64,000 nucleotides of DNA from Oscillospiraceae bacterium (GTDB lineage: Bacteria > Bacillota > Clostridia > Oscillospirales > Acutalibacteraceae): the NCBI GenBank assembly GCA_015066625.1, contig SVOC01000008.1, positions 48,133 through 112,132 on the forward strand. The letters are read 5' to 3'. This document shows, one piece after another, positions 18,127 through 27,504 of the stretch. Under the pieces are notes generated by a model. The model made no database searches. It had not been told where the DNA came from and worked only from the letters and a program-made list of their open reading frames with translations. A program made the translations under genes and the position numbers. How positions within the stretch are numbered: the stretch's first letter is position 1; each line of letters opens with the position of its first letter.

Positions 18127-18867
18127 ATGTATAACATTCTCATTTGCGATGACGAGGCTGATATCCGTTCTGCTCTTAAAATTTATCTTGCAGGCAGTGA
18201 TGACTATAACATCATTGAAGCCGAAAACGGCAGTCAGGCACTTGAAATAATCAAAAAACAGAATATTCACCTGCTGCTTATGGATATTATGATGCCCGTT
18301 ATGGACGGTCTTCGCGCCCTCGCCCGTCTGCGTGAAGACGGAAACAACATACCCGTTATTCTGCTGACCGCAAAAAGCCAGGATACGGATAAAATTATGG
18401 GCCTTAACCTTGGCGCGGATGATTATATCACAAAGCCTTTCAACCATGTTGAGGTTATTGCAAGAGTCAAGTCGCAGATTCGCAGATATGTTCGTTTCGG
18501 AGGCTCGGCAGATGCACAGCCCAAATCGGATATTCTCCGAAACGGCGGAATTGAGCTTGATGTTGCGGCAAAATCCGTTACCGTAAACGGTGAGTGCGTC
18601 AATCTTACTCCCACTGAAATGATGCTCCTTAAATTCTTTATGGAAAATACGGATAAAGTTTTTCCGCCCAAGCAGATTTACCGCCTTGTGTGGGGCGATG
18701 ACCCTCTGGGTGCGGAAAATACGGTTACCGTTCATATCCGCCACCTTCGCGAAAAAATTGAAATTGACCCTGCAAATCCCGAACTTCTTATTGCAAGCTG
18801 GGGTCACGGATATAAAATGGTAAGCAAAAAGGTCCCCGAAAAGATTTCAAGGAGAGATGATACGTGA
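18127..18867 (+). CDS. OmpR-family response regulator
   Basis: 246 residues. The receiver domain has the acidic pocket CDDE (8-10), the phosphorylated Asp D53 in LMDIMMPVMDG, T81/A82 and the conserved K103 in ITKPF. The C-terminal winged helix (about 145-235) has NLTPTEMMLLKFFMEN and the ENTVTVHIRHLREKIE recognition helix. The ATG at 18127 follows GGGAGG. The stop overlaps the kinase start by three bases. Its targets cannot be inferred. Confidence 0.95.
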   Translation: MYNILICDDEADIRSALKIYLAGSDDYNIIEAENGSQALEIIKKQNIHLLLMDIMMPVMDGLRALARLREDGNNIPVILLTAKSQDTDKIMGLNLGADDYITKPFNHVEVIARVKSQIRRYVRFGGSADAQPKSDILRNGGIELDVAAKSVTVNGECVNLTPTEMMLLKFFMENTDKVFPPKQIYRLVWGDDPLGAENTVTVHIRHLREKIEIDPANPELLIASWGHGYKMVSKKVPEKISRRDDT

Positions 18868-20834
18868 AAAACGGACAAATGCGTTCCGAATCAGACCGCA
18901 CCTCGTCAATAATTCTTCTTATTATTCTTACGGTTGTTGCGGTTGGCTGTATTCTGGGTATGAACTATCTTTTTGAATATAATTTCTATGAGCCCAACGA
19001 CTACGGCAACACGGCACGAAGCGTTGCGGTACAGATTTATTCTATGAGTGACTCCGAGCAGGCAATCGACTATTTCAACTGTGTTCACGAAAACAAAGAC
19101 CCTTACAGAATCAAGTATTATGAAGAAAAGTTTTCACGGGAAAACTCAAACTTTGTTTTTGTAATCAAGGATATCGCAACGAACCATACTCTTTTAGACA
19201 GTACGGCAAAGGGCGATATACCCTTTGATGAGCTGAAAAAAACAACAAACTACACCGGCAGTACGGATTACATCACAACCGATAGCAGCGGTACGGTTAT
19301 TCCCGTCAGACTTTCGTACGCCATTATCGCAGAAGACGACCAGCAGGCTTCCGATAAATATACCCACGCCTTCCGCTGGATTACTGCGGCAAACTCCCTG
19401 AAATACGTGCTTTTTGCCGTATTGTTTTTCTGTATACTTCTTATAGTTATTTTTCTTTGTCTGCTCACAATAAATGCAGGCGAGGTTGATGCGGAAACAG
19501 GCGAAATCGTACCCGGTATTATTGACCGGCTTCCTCTGGATTTCTGTACGGTTATGCTGGGAATGCTGTTTATGGTTGCCTGGGTAATCATAAGCCTGAC
19601 CACGGCGGCAGACGTTGAAATGGTTCTCAACAACGTTGTTGTTATGATCACCTGCGTTGCGGCAATTCTCGTTATCCAGACTTACCTTACAACCCTTTCC
19701 GTCAGAGTAAAAATGGGTAAAATCTATAAAAACACCATCATTTATATGATTTACCGCAAATTCAAACGCAAGACTCCCAGAACTTTAAGACGAAAAGTAA
19801 ACGATATATCTCCTTTCAGAAAGCTTATCGGAGGTATTATCATTTTCTTCCTTTCGGAAGCTGCAATTCTTATCGCACTTACCTATTTCGGCATCCTTGA
19901 TAAATCGGCTCAGCCCCGCTCGGTAATGCTTATGTTTATTATTATATGGGGCATAACAAGGCTTATCGTAATTCCCGTTTTCTCAATGATTGCCATAAAT
20001 CTTTATTACGTAAAAGAGGAAGGTCAGCGCCTTGCCCAAGGTGTTCTCGGCGATGAAATCACCAAAAAGCTGACTATTTCAAGTATCCGTGCCCACGGTA
20101 AAAACCTTGACCAGATAAAGAAAGAAATTCATAAAGCCGTTGACCAGGAGCTGAAAAGCGAAAAGCTCCGTAATGAGCTGATAACCAATGTTTCCCACGA
20201 TATCAAAACTCCCCTTACAACAATCAAAAGCTACATTGAATTTTTGCAGAGTGATAATCTGACCGATGATCAGAGAAAAGAATATCTTGCCGTTGTTGCA
20301 AAACATACGGAAAAGCTTTCGGTTCTTGCAAACAACCTTGTTGAGGTATCACAGATTACCTCGGGCAATGTTGAAGTTAAAATCGAAAAAACAAGCCTGA
20401 ATATTGTTATTGACCAGACTCTTGACGGCTTTGCGTTGAAACTTGAAGAAAACGAAATTCTGCCCAGAGTATTTATGCCTGATGACGATGTTTACATTAT
20501 GGGCGACGGCGAATGGCTATGGAGAATTTTCTCAAACCTTTTCAACAACGCCTGCAAATACGGTGCACCGGGCACCGACCTTGAAATAAAGCTTGAAACA
20601 TCGGAGAAAAAAGCCTTTGTATATGTTTCAAATATTTCAAAAAAGCCCATCAACATTGAAGGCGATGAGCTGCTCGAACGCTTTGTCAGAGGCGACAGCT
20701 CAAGACACACCGAAGGCAACGGACTCGGTCTTTCAATCGCCAAAAGCCTTGCAGAGCTTCAGGGAGGAACTCTTGAAATTTCTGCAAAAGAAGAAAGATT
20801 CACTGCAATTCTCAGCTTTGACCTTGCGGAATAG
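18864..20834 (+). CDS. Sensor histidine kinase
   Basis: 656 residues. An N-terminal membrane segment (about 12-33), an extracellular region (about 35-175), then several membrane helices between about 175 and 385 make an unusually membrane-rich sensor. The DHp domain has the phospho-acceptor in NVSHDIKTPLTTIKSY (H445). The ATPase domain has the N box (LFNNACKYGAPG), G1-like and EGNGLGLSIAKSLAEL. The start is GTG, overlapping the regulator stop. The overall form recalls BceS/YvcQ-independent large Firmicute kinases with unknown signals. Confidence 0.92.
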   Translation: MKNGQMRSESDRTSSIILLIILTVVAVGCILGMNYLFEYNFYEPNDYGNTARSVAVQIYSMSDSEQAIDYFNCVHENKDPYRIKYYEEKFSRENSNFVFVIKDIATNHTLLDSTAKGDIPFDELKKTTNYTGSTDYITTDSSGTVIPVRLSYAIIAEDDQQASDKYTHAFRWITAANSLKYVLFAVLFFCILLIVIFLCLLTINAGEVDAETGEIVPGIIDRLPLDFCTVMLGMLFMVAWVIISLTTAADVEMVLNNVVVMITCVAAILVIQTYLTTLSVRVKMGKIYKNTIIYMIYRKFKRKTPRTLRRKVNDISPFRKLIGGIIIFFLSEAAILIALTYFGILDKSAQPRSVMLMFIIIWGITRLIVIPVFSMIAINLYYVKEEGQRLAQGVLGDEITKKLTISSIRAHGKNLDQIKKEIHKAVDQELKSEKLRNELITNVSHDIKTPLTTIKSYIEFLQSDNLTDDQRKEYLAVVAKHTEKLSVLANNLVEVSQITSGNVEVKIEKTSLNIVIDQTLDGFALKLEENEILPRVFMPDDDVYIMGDGEWLWRIFSNLFNNACKYGAPGTDLEIKLETSEKKAFVYVSNISKKPINIEGDELLERFVRGDSSRHTEGNGLGLSIAKSLAELQGGTLEISAKEERFTAILSFDLAE

Positions 20835-20846
20835 GATGAAAATAAA

Positions 20847-21743
20847 ATGAAAAAAAGAATTGTATCGGCAGCTCTTGCCGTGCTTATGATTTCAGCCGTA
20901 ACATCGTGTGCAGACGTAAAAAAGGTTGAAATTCCGCCTGTGGAAACCTCTTCGGCGGTGATTGCAACGGCGGCAAAACCCACAACAACAAGTGCCGTTA
21001 CCACAACCGAAGCTCCAACCCAAACAACAACGGTTACCGAAAAGGTAACCGAAATTATCACAACAACAATGGCGGTTACAACAACAAAACCCTCAACAAC
21101 CGTACCTTCAACAACTCTCCCTCTCTTTGATGAAAGCAAACTCGATTATTATAAAAAGGTTGAAAAAGCCTTCAGAGAAGATTTGAGATACGGCGTTTTT
21201 CGCAGAAGAAGCGTGACAAGCTATATTGATACCCTTACCGACGGCACGGGAGTTATCGTAAAGCAGGAAATATCCGAATATTACAACAGATATTTTTATA
21301 ATGCAAGCCTTGATGACCTTCTGCCCGCCGCTACGGAGAATATGGATATTTATTCCGATGCCATTGATGTTGTGCTTTCAATTATCAACGGATACCGTGA
21401 AAAAAACGGTATAAATCCCCTCATACTCAGCAATAAACTGACGGAAATTGCCTGTGCAAGGGCAGAAGAAATTGCCTGGTCGGGCAATCATTCCCACCGC
21501 AGACCCAACGGAAAATCCTGCTTCACAATTCTTAAAGATGCAGGCATTGAAGAAGGATATGCAGGCGAAAACATCGGTTGGGGCTACGAAACCGCCGCCG
21601 ATGTATGCGAGGCCTGGAAAAATTCCGAAACACATTTAAAGAATATTCTTGACTCTGATTTTTCAGAAATCGGAATCGGTGTTGCACCTGACCCCGACCC
21701 CGACGGAAAGCTTTGCTGGGCACAGATATTTCTTGGTGATTAA
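20847..21743 (+). CDS. CAP-domain (SCP/PR1-like) lipoprotein
   Basis: 298 residues. A lipoprotein signal ends in the lipobox VTSC (Cys near 21). A Thr-rich linker (about 40-95) follows, of the kind that spans the cell wall. The C-terminal domain (about 170-298) is CAP/SCP: IINGYREKNGINPL, CARAEEIAWSGNHSHRRPNG with the paired His, YAGENIGWG and WKNSETHLKNILD. It lies 13 bases after the kinase gene, so it is probably part of the same operon and may be involved in what that system senses or controls. CAP domains in bacteria have no general known activity. Confidence 0.9.
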   Translation: MKKRIVSAALAVLMISAVTSCADVKKVEIPPVETSSAVIATAAKPTTTSAVTTTEAPTQTTTVTEKVTEIITTTMAVTTTKPSTTVPSTTLPLFDESKLDYYKKVEKAFREDLRYGVFRRRSVTSYIDTLTDGTGVIVKQEISEYYNRYFYNASLDDLLPAATENMDIYSDAIDVVLSIINGYREKNGINPLILSNKLTEIACARAEEIAWSGNHSHRRPNGKSCFTILKDAGIEEGYAGENIGWGYETAADVCEAWKNSETHLKNILDSDFSEIGIGVAPDPDPDGKLCWAQIFLGD

Positions 21744-21745
21744 CA

Positions 21746-21784
21746 AAAAACCCGCTATGAGTTCATTTCTCATAACGGGTTTTA
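21746..21784. terminator. Bidirectional terminator between convergent genes
   Basis: Stem AAAACCCG.TATGAG / CTCATAACGGGTTTT with a short loop, flanked by A and T runs. It separates the CAP lipoprotein from the convergent ATPase gene. Confidence 0.85.
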
Positions 21785-21829
21785 CAATCATTAATTACGC
21801 ATTACGAATTGCGAATTCCGCATTAAAAA

Positions 21830-22918
21830 TTATTCCTCGCTCCACCATTCACTTTGCCATATTCTCTCCGTCAGTGCGGCGGCAATACGGTTTATTTTTT
21901 CATAATCCATAGCTTCAACATAGCATTTTTCAAGATCATCGTGAATATCCTTTGCCATTTTCAAAGCGCAAATCGCCTCGTGCAAAAGCTCATTTGCCGC
22001 TTTTTTTGCAAAAGTCATTCTTGATTTATGAGCGGATAATTCAGAGAGAGAGTAAAACCGCTTTAAATTAACGGTTTTATCGGGCAGAATATTAAGACTG
22101 CAAAGCTTATCCGCCGTAAAGAAACCCAGAGACAGTTCTTTAATTATTATATGTCTGATTGCCTTTTCTCTGCCGATGCAGGGGCTTGAAATAACCGAAA
22201 ATCCGCTTGCAAGGGCATAGGTACGGATTTCTGAAATCAGCTTTGATGCGGCAATTCCGAAATCATCCTCAAACACAATTTTCATGTCGCATAGTGAATT
22301 CACGGTGTCACTTAAAAACAGGTAGCCCTTAGGTGTGATTGCGTCAAGAAGTCTTATTTTTTCGGTGCCTATTCTTCCCGAAGGTTTTTTGAAATGACGG
22401 CCCGCAACCCTTGATGCATAACGCATCAGCCTTTCTTCATCAAGGCTGTCACGGCAGATTTTTTCACCGTCGCCAAAGATTGAAAATGCAGATTCAATAA
22501 ACCGCCTGCTTCGTTTGTGGCAGGCTTTGTTTTTATCCGTCAGCTCAATTATTTTTTCTTTATTTTCAAAAAGAATATCTTTATCCCAGCAATCACCAAG
22601 ATTTATTATTTCACCTGTTGCGCCCGGATAATCCGGGTCAAGAGTGTGCGGCGACGTACCGTCACAAACGCTTACCCTCAATGACGGAAAAATTATTCCG
22701 TCAAGTGAGTCGGGGTCTGAAGAACAAAAAATTCTTTCACATTCAATATCCTTTTTTTCCATTTCCTCCGCAATTTTCCTCATAAGCGAAGATTTTCCCG
22801 TACCGGGACCTCCTTTTATAATGTAGGTATACTGTCCTTCTATTTTGGGAGTAAGCTGATTGAAGCAGGAAAAAAATCCGTTTTTGCCGCTTGAACCGAG
22901 AAAATAAGCCTCATTCAT
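21830..22918 (-). CDS. P-loop ATPase of the PRK06851 type
   Basis: 362 residues. The Walker A motif IKGGPGTGKSSLM lies at residues 34-46 and is followed by EEMEKKDIECERIFCSSDPDSLDGI, typical of a Firmicute ATPase family of unknown role. The segment DGTSPHTLDPDYPGATGEII is a family signature. The C-terminal half is helical. It stands alone, convergent with the two-component operon and divergent from the SRP RNA. No partner gene gives a clue to its function. Confidence 0.75.
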   Translation of the reverse strand: MNEAYFLGSSGKNGFFSCFNQLTPKIEGQYTYIIKGGPGTGKSSLMRKIAEEMEKKDIECERIFCSSDPDSLDGIIFPSLRVSVCDGTSPHTLDPDYPGATGEIINLGDCWDKDILFENKEKIIELTDKNKACHKRSRRFIESAFSIFGDGEKICRDSLDEERLMRYASRVAGRHFKKPSGRIGTEKIRLLDAITPKGYLFLSDTVNSLCDMKIVFEDDFGIAASKLISEIRTYALASGFSVISSPCIGREKAIRHIIIKELSLGFFTADKLCSLNILPDKTVNLKRFYSLSELSAHKSRMTFAKKAANELLHEAICALKMAKDIHDDLEKCYVEAMDYEKINRIAAALTERIWQSEWWSEE

Positions 22919-23040
22919 TTCTCATACCTCCGTGTGGGTTATTTATTATCAATTTATTCAGAAAGTTTGATTTTGTTAAAAAATATATGCAAAAAGAGGG
23001 CTGTTTTTTCTAAAATAAAGGGATTTCATAAAAATTTCAC

Positions 23041-23069
23041 TTGATATTATTATAATTATATTATATAAT
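23041..23069 (+). promoter_or_regulatory. Sigma-A promoter of SRP RNA
   Basis: TTGATA and TATAAT with 17-base spacing; the predicted start at about 23076 is just before the RNA. Confidence 0.75.
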
Positions 23070-23089
23070 GTATTGGTAACAATAATGGC

Positions 23090-23242
23090 AGAAGAGCTTT
23101 CTTTTGGTCATGTGGCGTGTGGGTCCTGTGCGACAGGGCACCGTGAACCATGTCAGGCGGGTGAACCGAGCAGCATTAAGCGGACAGTCTTGTGCGCCAC
23201 AGTCTGCCTACCGCCATATGACCAAGGGAATGCTCTGTTTTT
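23090..23242 (+). ncRNA. ffs: Signal recognition particle RNA
   Basis: The conserved SRP core is visible as TGTCAGGCGGG, GAACCGAGCAGCATTAAGCGG (Ffh-binding asymmetric loop and apical stem). The ends pair as a long helix: AGAGC-TTTC-TTTTGGTCAT at 23093-23112 with ATGACCAAGGGAATGCTCT at 23218-23236. A short T run follows. The gene lies directly upstream of dnaX, a common place for ffs in Firmicutes. The exact ends are estimates. It has no coding function although an open frame crosses it. Confidence 0.9.
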
Positions 23243-23264
23243 ATATGCAAAGGATGTGAAAGGA

Positions 23265-24893
23265 ATGTATCAGGCACTTTACCGCAAATGGCGACCCAAG
23301 GATTTCAGTGATGTTTACGGTCAGCCTCATGTTACAAGAACTCTGCAAAGCCAGCTTGAAAGCGGCAGAATATCCCACGCATACCTTTTCACAGGTTCAA
23401 GAGGTACGGGTAAAACTACCTGTGCAAAAATTCTTTCAAAGGCAGTCAACTGCCTTGACCCCGTTAACGGCAACCCTTGTAACGAATGTGAAATCTGCCG
23501 CGGAATCGAAAACGGCTCAATTCTTGATGTTATTGAAATCGACGCCGCAAGTAATAACGGTGTTGATAACATCAGAGATTTGCGTGAGGAAGCAAATTTC
23601 ACACCTGCAAACGCAAAATTCAGGGTTTATATCATTGACGAGGTTCATATGCTTTCAATCGGTGCTTTCAATGCACTTTTGAAAACTCTTGAAGAACCCC
23701 CTTCACATGTTATTTTTATACTTGCAACAACAGAAATTCATAAGCTGCCTTCAACAATTCTTTCAAGATGCCAGCGTTTTGATTTCAAAAGAATTGCACC
23801 TGAAGATATTACTTCAAGGCTTATGTATGTTTCCGAAAAAGAAAATGTAAACCTTACCCCCAACGCCGCAAGCCTTATTGCACGAATTGCCGACGGCGGT
23901 ATGAGAGATGCACTTTCACTGCTTGACAGATGCTTTGCAATGGGTACGGATATTGATGAAGATACTGTCAGCGATGCGGCAGGTATTGCAGGCACAATTC
24001 ATCTTTTCTCATTTTCCGAATATGTTGCAAAAGGCGATTTCACAAGCGCACTCAAGCTTGTTTCAAAGCTTCACAGCGATTCCTGCGACATAGACAGCCT
24101 GTGCACAGAGCTTACTCTTCATTTTCGCAATCTTATGGTTGCCAAAACCGTTAATGACTGCGAAGGTCTGATTGTATGCTCAAAGGATGAACTTGAAAAG
24201 ATAAAAGAAAGAGCAGGTCAGCTCAGGCTTTCAAAAATTCTTTCATGCATTGAAGTTCTTGAACAAACCGCAAAGAATATCAAAAATGCGGCAAACAAAA
24301 AAATTCAGCTTGAAGCCGCGGTTATAAAGATGTGTGCACCGTCAGCTTCATCGGACGAAGGTATTTCAACTGCTCTTGAAGACAGACTCAATGCGATAGA
24401 AGAAAAGCTTACCGCACTTTCAAGCGGAAAAATTCAGGTATCTGCTCCTGCACCGAAGCAGGAAGCAAAACCCGAACCGAAACCTGAGCCTATGCCTGAA
24501 CCCAAAGCTCCCGTGCCTGAGGAAGCACCGCCTCCCCCCGCACCGACTGCATCTGTGGCAGAAAATGAAATTTATGTTCCCGAAGGTGATTTTGAGCAGT
24601 GGCCCGAGGTACTTGATAAAATCAGAATTTACGATATTCCTCTCTTCGGAATTATGGCAAATTCAACCGCATCCGTAAAAAACGGCAGATTGGTTATTCA
24701 ATCCGAAAATCCCACACTTTTCGATTTTATCTGCACTGATACTCATTCAAAAGAGCTTGCAAGAGCAGTTTTTGAGGTTGTTGGCAGAAAAATGAAAATT
24801 GCGGTTTCAAATACGGAAAAACCTAAAACGGCAACAAGTCCGTTGGAAAATTTAAAAAATAAAATTAATAACTTTAATAATAACGGAGGATAA
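23265..24893 (+). CDS. dnaX: DNA polymerase III subunits gamma and tau
   Basis: 542 residues. The clamp-loader ATPase begins MYQALYRKWRP. It has Walker A GSRGTGKTT (44-52), the zinc module Cys63-x8-Cys72-x2-Cys75-x2-Cys78, and IIDEVHMLS with the SRC motif (LSRCQRFDF). A Pro/Glu-rich linker at about 405-450 separates a C-terminal tau-like domain. The ATG at 23265 is used rather than upstream in-frame codons, because those lie inside the SRP RNA. ybaB starts four bases after the stop. Confidence 0.96.
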   Translation: MYQALYRKWRPKDFSDVYGQPHVTRTLQSQLESGRISHAYLFTGSRGTGKTTCAKILSKAVNCLDPVNGNPCNECEICRGIENGSILDVIEIDAASNNGVDNIRDLREEANFTPANAKFRVYIIDEVHMLSIGAFNALLKTLEEPPSHVIFILATTEIHKLPSTILSRCQRFDFKRIAPEDITSRLMYVSEKENVNLTPNAASLIARIADGGMRDALSLLDRCFAMGTDIDEDTVSDAAGIAGTIHLFSFSEYVAKGDFTSALKLVSKLHSDSCDIDSLCTELTLHFRNLMVAKTVNDCEGLIVCSKDELEKIKERAGQLRLSKILSCIEVLEQTAKNIKNAANKKIQLEAAVIKMCAPSASSDEGISTALEDRLNAIEEKLTALSSGKIQVSAPAPKQEAKPEPKPEPMPEPKAPVPEEAPPPPAPTASVAENEIYVPEGDFEQWPEVLDKIRIYDIPLFGIMANSTASVKNGRLVIQSENPTLFDFICTDTHSKELARAVFEVVGRKMKIAVSNTEKPKTATSPLENLKNKINNFNNNGG

Positions 24894-24897
24894 AAAA

Positions 24898-25233
24898 ATG
24901 AAAGCAAGAATTCCCGGCGGCGCTCAGCAGGGCGGCAATATGATGAAAAAAATTCAGGAAATGCAGGAAAATATGCAGAAAATTCAGCAGGAGGTTGAAG
25001 AAACCGAATTTTCCTCTTCCGTAGGCGGCGGTGCAGTTGAAGTTATTGTCAACGGTGCACACGAAGTTACCGCAGTTAACCTTAAGCCCGAGGTTGTTGA
25101 CCCCGAAGATGTTGAAATGCTTCAGGACCTTATTATTTCAGCGTTCAACGAAAGCATCCGCAAGGCTAACGAAGCAATGGAAAAAGGTATGGAAAGAGCC
25201 AAAGGCGGCCTTTCAATCCCCGGTCTTTTCTGA
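24898..25233 (+). CDS. YbaB/EbfC nucleoid-associated protein
   Basis: 111 residues. Family signatures are the Met/Gln-rich helix [20 protein letters not shown] and the [19 protein letters not shown] strand pair. It is a small dimeric DNA-binding protein encoded between dnaX and recR in most bacteria. The N-terminus has a Gly-rich start. Its TGA overlaps the recR ATG by one base. Confidence 0.95.
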   Translation: MKARIPGGAQQGGNMMKKIQEMQENMQKIQQEVEETEFSSSVGGGAVEVIVNGAHEVTAVNLKPEVVDPEDVEMLQDLIISAFNESIRKANEAMEKGMERAKGGLSIPGLF

Positions 25234-25832
25234 TGAGCGGCTTTACACCATCACTTGAAAAACTCATTGATCAGTTTGCCCGCCTGCCCTCCGTAGGCAG
25301 AAAAAGTGCGCAAAGGCTTGCCTTTCACGTGCTTTCAATGAGCGATGAGGATGCACAGAAATTTACGGATACAATTCTGGGTGCACGAAGCTCAATAAAG
25401 CGTTGCAGCATTTGCTGTAACCTGACCGACGGTGAAGTATGCTCGGTTTGTTCGTCACCTTCAAGAGATAAATCGACAATCTGCGTTGTTGAAGACCCGA
25501 GAGATGTTATTGCACTTGAACGCACCCACGAATATAACGGTCTTTACCACGTTCTTCACGGTGTAATTTCTCCCATGAACGACATAAATCCCGAAGATAT
25601 ATGCATCAAAGAGCTTCTTCTGAGGCTTTCTGACGATACGGTGAAAGAAATTATTATGGCAACCAATCCCACTGTTGAAGGTGAAGCAACATCTATGTAT
25701 ATCTCAAGGCTTATAAAACCTCTGGGTGTTAATGTGAGCCGTCTTGCATACGGCGTGCCCGTTGGTGCAGACCTTGAATATGCGGATGAATTCACTCTTA
25801 TCCGTGCTCTGGAAGGAAGAAATGAGCTTTAA
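25233..25832 (+). CDS. recR: Recombination protein RecR
   Basis: 199 residues. RecR forms a ring clamp that works with RecF and RecO in gap repair. Visible are the helix-hairpin-helix [17 protein letters not shown], the zinc finger [16 protein letters not shown] and the Toprim motif [13 protein letters not shown]. The [13 protein letters not shown] end ([15 protein letters not shown]) is also present. It closes the dnaX-ybaB-recR operon, and the replication-origin-like region follows directly. Confidence 0.96.
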   Translation: MSGFTPSLEKLIDQFARLPSVGRKSAQRLAFHVLSMSDEDAQKFTDTILGARSSIKRCSICCNLTDGEVCSVCSSPSRDKSTICVVEDPRDVIALERTHEYNGLYHVLHGVISPMNDINPEDICIKELLLRLSDDTVKEIIMATNPTVEGEATSMYISRLIKPLGVNVSRLAYGVPVGADLEYADEFTLIRALEGRNEL

Positions 25833-25849
25833 AAAGTCGTCTGAAATAG

Positions 25850-26130
25850 TATAAGTTTTCCACTTATTTATACTTTTTCACATTTCAGTTTTCCACCTTT
25901 GCACTTTGTAATATTTTGCCGTGTTGAAAACTCCGGGTTGTCCACAAAATAAAGTTAATAAATTTTCCATCACTTTCCTTTATTTTCAAGGGTTACGGAA
26001 GTTATACCATATTTCAACACCCCCTACTATTACTACTATAATTAAGATATTATTTACTTACATAAATAACAAAAAATTTGTTTTTTTGCCGCACGCGGCA
26101 TCAGAAAGGTTTTCCGTTTGTGGAAAACCC
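25850..26130 (+). other. oriC: oriC-like region: DnaA boxes and DnaA-trio element upstream of dnaN
   Basis: The 312-base gap before dnaN has DnaA-box-like 9-mers: TTTTCCACT (25856), TTTTTCACA (25874), TTTTCCACC (25889), TTGTCCACA (25938) and TTTTCCACA on the minus strand (26119-26127). A C6 run is followed by five DnaA-trios, CTA-CTA-TTA-CTA-CTA on the plus strand (26024-26038), and then an AT-rich stretch. This matches the Bacillus subtilis basal unwinding layout ahead of dnaN. A TATAAT (26037-26042) overlaps the trios and may belong to the dnaN promoter. dnaA itself is absent, and the orientation of genes to the left argues against this as the sole active origin. Confidence 0.65.
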
Positions 26131-26144
26131 AAGGAGGAACAAAA

Positions 26145-27254
26145 ATGAAAATTTATTGCAACACAACAGAGCTTTCGGAAGCTTGCCAGAACGTTCAGAG
26201 AGCGGCTTCATCAAAAACTGCAATTCCCGCTATCGAAGGTATTCTTATGGTAGCCAAGGAAGGAACTCTTACTCTGACAGGCTACGACCTTGAAATGGGT
26301 ATCACAACCTCAATTCCCGCAAAAATTGAAGAAGAAGGCGAGCTTGTTCTCAACGCCCATATGTTCAGCGAAACTCTCAGAAAGCTGCCTGAAAGCACGG
26401 TAAGTATTTTCAGTGACCAGAGAAATATTGCGGCTATTGCCTGCGGTGAGTTTGAATCAACACTTATCGGAATTTCTGCTGACGAATATCCCGACCTTCC
26501 TTCGGTATCGGGCGGATATCCCGTTACCGTAAGCCAGGAAATTCTTAAGGACATGGTAAGAAAAACAATTTTCTCCGTTTCCGTTAAGGACAGTAAAATT
26601 GTTCATACCGGTGTCAAGTTTGAAATTGAAGAAAATCATATCCGACTTATTGCGGTTGACGGCGTGCGACTTGCAATAAGAAATGAAAATATCAATTACA
26701 GCGGTGAAGCTCTTTCATTTGTTGTTCCCGCAAAGACTCTTTCGGAAGTTGTAAAGCTTATGAAAGACGGTGACGAAACCGTTACAATAAGCGTAGGTAA
26801 AAGACACATCATTTTTGAGCTTTGCGGCTATCAGATTATTTCCCGCCTGCTTGACGGCGAATTCCTTAACTATAAAGCAGCTATTCCCTCATCAACCAAA
26901 ACAGTAATTAATGTCAATACAAAGAGCTTTATTGAAAGTATTGACAGAACATCCCTTATTATCACAGATAAAATCAAGAGCCCCGTTAAGTGTGTGTTTG
27001 AGGATAATCTTATCAAAATTTCAAGCATCACATCACTTGGTACTGCAAACGATAAGATTTCTGCTCAGATTGAAGGCGAAAGCTGCACGGTAGGCTTCAA
27101 CAATAAGTATATGATTGAAGCTCTCAGGGTCTGCGACACCGATGAAGTAAGAATTATGCTTAACGGTGCTGTTGCTCCCATCCTTATCGTACCCAAGCAG
27201 GGTGATGAATTCATATTCTTAATTCTTCCCGTGAGGCTGAAAAATGAAGATTAA
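26145..27254 (+). CDS. dnaN: DNA polymerase III sliding clamp (beta subunit)
   Basis: 369 residues in three repeated clamp domains, beginning MKIYCNTTELSEACQNVQRA. The FEST/TLIGISADEYPDLP segment and the C-terminal ending ILPVRL are family signatures. The latter forms the protein-binding groove. The ATG at 26145 follows AAGGAGG with ideal spacing; an earlier GTG at 26118 lies in a DnaA-box-like sequence and is rejected. The stop overlaps the next gene. Confidence 0.97.
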   Translation: MKIYCNTTELSEACQNVQRAASSKTAIPAIEGILMVAKEGTLTLTGYDLEMGITTSIPAKIEEEGELVLNAHMFSETLRKLPESTVSIFSDQRNIAAIACGEFESTLIGISADEYPDLPSVSGGYPVTVSQEILKDMVRKTIFSVSVKDSKIVHTGVKFEIEENHIRLIAVDGVRLAIRNENINYSGEALSFVVPAKTLSEVVKLMKDGDETVTISVGKRHIIFELCGYQIISRLLDGEFLNYKAAIPSSTKTVINVNTKSFIESIDRTSLIITDKIKSPVKCVFEDNLIKISSITSLGTANDKISAQIEGESCTVGFNNKYMIEALRVCDTDEVRIMLNGAVAPILIVPKQGDEFIFLILPVRLKNED

Positions 27255-27483
27255 AGTTAAAGTTGCTCCGAAAAAGCAGATAAATAAAAAAATTGACACT
27301 GATTTTATAAGACTTGATGCATTTCTGAAAATGTGCGATGCCGTGCAGACAGGCGGTCACGCAAAAATCGTTATTCAGGAAGGCGAAGTCAGAGTCAACG
27401 GCGAAATCTGTACTCAGAGAGGAAAAAAACTCAGAAGCGGAGACTGTGCCGAATTTGAAAACGTAATCTATAATGTAGAATAA
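27244..27483 (+). CDS. yaaA: S4-domain RNA-binding protein YaaA
   Basis: 79 residues. The S4 fold is seen in IRLDAFLKMCDAVQTGGHAK followed by IQEGEVRVNGEICTQRGKKL. It overlaps dnaN by 11 bases and precedes recF by 21, the classic Firmicute position. It probably binds structured RNA; an exact role is not established. Confidence 0.9.
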   Translation: MKIKVKVAPKKQINKKIDTDFIRLDAFLKMCDAVQTGGHAKIVIQEGEVRVNGEICTQRGKKLRSGDCAEFENVIYNVE

Positions 27484-27504
27484 TTCTGAAAGGCGGCGGA
27501 AAAT

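Noticed and set aside
21786..21835. AT-rich near-palindromic words (TTACGCATTACGAATTGCGAATT) after the CAP gene
   Set aside because: Looks like a common short intergenic repeat, but the copy number in the genome cannot be judged from one window.
23073..23264. N-terminal extension of dnaX across 23073-23264
   Set aside because: The extension runs through the SRP RNA, has no family similarity, and the ATG at 23265 matches the normal DnaX start.
25325..25340. TTTCACGTG match inside recR resembling parS
   Set aside because: Only one half of the palindrome is present (followed by CTTTC), so it is not a parS site.
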